From assembly GCA_002772205.1 (NCBI GenBank), contig PCRZ01000001.1:9601-14943 (forward strand): a DNA stretch of 5,343 nt, read 5' to 3'. Positions 4,541 to 5,343 of this stretch are shown here, in pieces. The notes under the pieces were generated by a model. That model had not been told where the DNA came from, ran no database searches, and saw only the letters and a program-made list of their open reading frames with translations. Source of the DNA: Candidatus Jorgensenbacteria bacterium CG23_combo_of_CG06-09_8_20_14_all_54_14. GTDB taxonomy: Bacteria > Patescibacteriota > Minisyncoccia > UBA6257 > GWB1-50-10. The position numbers and the translations under genes are program-made. Position 1 is the stretch's first letter, and each line of letters begins with the position of its first letter.

Positions 4541-4604
4541 ATTCGTATAAATTGGCGATTTTTTGCTGTTCCGTATAATTAGTGTTATTCGTGTACATTC
4601 GTGG
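4541..4604 (+). repeat. degenerate tandem ATTCGTGTA-type repeats
   Basis: In the spacer between paralogues 3 and 4 the plus strand carries ATTCGTATAA (4541-4550), TTCCGTATAA (4569-4578), ATTCGTGTAC (4587-4596) and ATTCGTGG (4597-4604). Units are similar but unevenly spaced. They fill the region where the promoter of paralogue 3 would lie and end next to the stop codon of paralogue 4. They could be binding sites for a regulator or a dispersed intergenic repeat. Confidence 0.5.
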
Positions 4605-4605
4605 T

Positions 4606-4983
4606 CTAAGGGTTCGTGGTGAGCAGTTTCTCAATAATGGATACCAATCCCCATCCGATGAAGATGATACCATACCCCACCACCGCGTACAAGATGGTCT
4701 TCCTCCCTTTCGTGAACTTCTCGGGGTCGCCTCCCGCGAAGAGCATCTGGAACGCGCCGTAGATAATCATCACAGCTGCGATTGGCGCCGCCACAGTCAC
4801 AAGCCAGTCCACAATGCGGTGGAGGAGCGAGTCCACGGTCGAGGTGCTCCCGAGGGGGTTGGGGAGTTGCACCTCCACTGGCGGCGTGGGGAGAGGACCT
4901 GGGCCGGGACCTTGCGCAAGGATAGTTCCTGCTAAACCAGCGCAGAGCGTGAGCGCGAGAATGGTTGCGAAGAAATATCTCAT
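4606..4983 (-). CDS. VirB2/TrbC-like pilin paralogue 4, proline-rich linker type
   Basis: 125 residues. The signal peptide MRYFFATILALTLCAGLAG is probably cut after ILA (21-23). A proline/glycine-rich linker follows (QGPGPGPLPTPP, 24-35, continuing to about 45). A short amphipathic helix, VDSLLHRIVDWLV (50-62), merges into helix 1 (about 60-82). The loop is AGGDPEKFTKGRKT (83-96) and helix 2 spans about 97-118. The loop has KGRKT instead of the KKAKSYL of paralogues 2 and 3, placing it with paralogue 5 in a second subgroup. TATAAT at 4999-4994 on this strand gives it a promoter candidate. GAAAGGG is present but only two bases before ATG. Likely a membrane or pilus subunit of a type IV secretion-like machine, possibly distinct in role from paralogues 1-3. 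Confidence 0.83.
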   Translation of the reverse strand: MRYFFATILALTLCAGLAGTILAQGPGPGPLPTPPVEVQLPNPLGSTSTVDSLLHRIVDWLVTVAAPIAAVMIIYGAFQMLFAGGDPEKFTKGRKTILYAVVGYGIIFIGWGLVSIIEKLLTTNP

Positions 4984-4993
4984 ATCCCTTTCA

Positions 4994-4999
4994 ATTATA
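4994..4999 (-). promoter_or_regulatory. -10 TATAAT of pilin paralogue 4
   Basis: A consensus TATAAT on the minus strand lies inside the 22-nt gap between paralogues 5 and 4, ten bases before ATG 4983. No good -35 is seen 16-18 bp upstream. If it is used, the mRNA would have a leader of only about three to four bases. Confidence 0.4.
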
Positions 5000-5005
5000 C
5001 ATGAT

Positions 5006-5343
5006 TTACCCGCAAGTAATTTGTGACCATGGGAGGGAGGGATTCCCCGAGAGGAGCTGGAGAAGCTCGTTTATGAAGAGCCACGCCACAAGTGCGATGA
5101 CGAGGCCCGTGACCGCGGCGGTCATGGTTTTCCGGCCCTTGGAGACGCGCTCCTCCGAGCCGCCGGAGGTCATGAACTGAAGCGCGCCCCAGACGATCAT
5201 CCCAACCGCGATTGCGAACGCGATTTGCCAGATGAACTGGATGACGTTGGAGGTGACGATGAGCGCGTCGCAGAAATTGCATGGCCCCGTGGGGCCGCCA
5301 GAGGAACTGATGGCGGTAGTTGTGCCACACCTTGCGCCCTCCC
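5006..5343 (-). CDS. VirB2/TrbC-like pilin paralogue 5, partial (start beyond window)
   Basis: The frame is open from 5341 to the TAA at 5008-5006, 111 visible residues; the signal peptide must lie beyond the window edge. The visible part begins EGARCGTTTAISSSGG, a low-complexity Ser/Thr/Gly segment. It is followed by a CxxC motif in GPCNFCDAL (C21, C24 of the visible part) and an amphipathic stretch leading into helix 1 (about 33-57). The loop is SGGSEERVSKGRKT (59-72), helix 2 about 73-95, and the tail SGNPSLPWSQITCG with a near-terminal cysteine. The KGRKT loop groups it with paralogue 4. A cysteine-containing segment before helix 1 is, to my knowledge, seen in many Patescibacterial T4SS-pilin proteins. 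Starting only at the internal ATG 5200 would remove the first helix and is unlikely. Confidence 0.82.
   Translation of the reverse strand, partial: EGARCGTTTAISSSGGPTGPCNFCDALIVTSNVIQFIWQIAFAIAVGMIVWGALQFMTSGGSEERVSKGRKTMTAAVTGLVIALVAWLFINELLQLLSGNPSLPWSQITCG

Noticed and set aside
4995..5330. Minus-strand 111-codon frame at the right edge
   Set aside because: His- and Arg-rich out-of-frame shadow of pilin paralogue 5, whose frame shows the conserved helix-loop-helix.

Overview
The window looks like a chromosomal piece of a Candidate Phyla Radiation / Patescibacteria (Parcubacteria-like) bacterium. This is inferred from the kind of genes present and not from a marker gene. The pointers are very small genes, a run of short two-helix VirB2/TrbC-type pilin paralogues of the kind common in these genomes, a lone Xer-like recombinase, a tRNA without an encoded CCA end, and GC-rich palindromic intergenic repeats.

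Layout, left to right: (1) 1-66 holds a near-perfect 34-bp inverted repeat with promoter-like elements directly in front of a complete Xer-family tyrosine recombinase (67-966, +). (2) 967-1468 is about 500 bp without a convincing gene but full of inverted repeats. (3) A tRNA-Leu(UAG) lies at 1469-1552 on the minus strand. Its promoter and the promoter of the next plus-strand operon are back to back and overlap in their -35 hexamers. (4) 1672-3223 (+) is a two-gene operon: a membrane-anchored SPFH/band-7-like protein and a 147-residue single-pass membrane protein that I do not recognise. They overlap by 20 nt, each has a strong Shine-Dalgarno site, and a 13-bp-stem terminator follows. (5) 3287-5343 (-) is a convergent tandem array of five VirB2/TrbC-like pilin genes, the last cut by the window edge. 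All five share the plan pre-segment, helix, short GG-containing cytoplasmic loop with K/R, helix; the four complete ones also show a signal peptide.

The pilin array is the most notable part. It falls into two subfamilies: three genes with an EK(V/I)xKAK loop and two with a KGRK(T) loop. At least one internal hairpin terminator and separate -10 elements sit between members, so the copies may be expressed in different amounts and not as one even operon. In type IV secretion or conjugation systems VirB2-like proteins assemble into the pilus or the membrane channel. No ATPase, VirB4/VirB6/VirD4 or relaxase gene is visible here, so the function of the system cannot be fixed from this window. Whether the SPFH operon and the recombinase relate to the pilin array is unknown; the convergent orientation suggests separate transcription.
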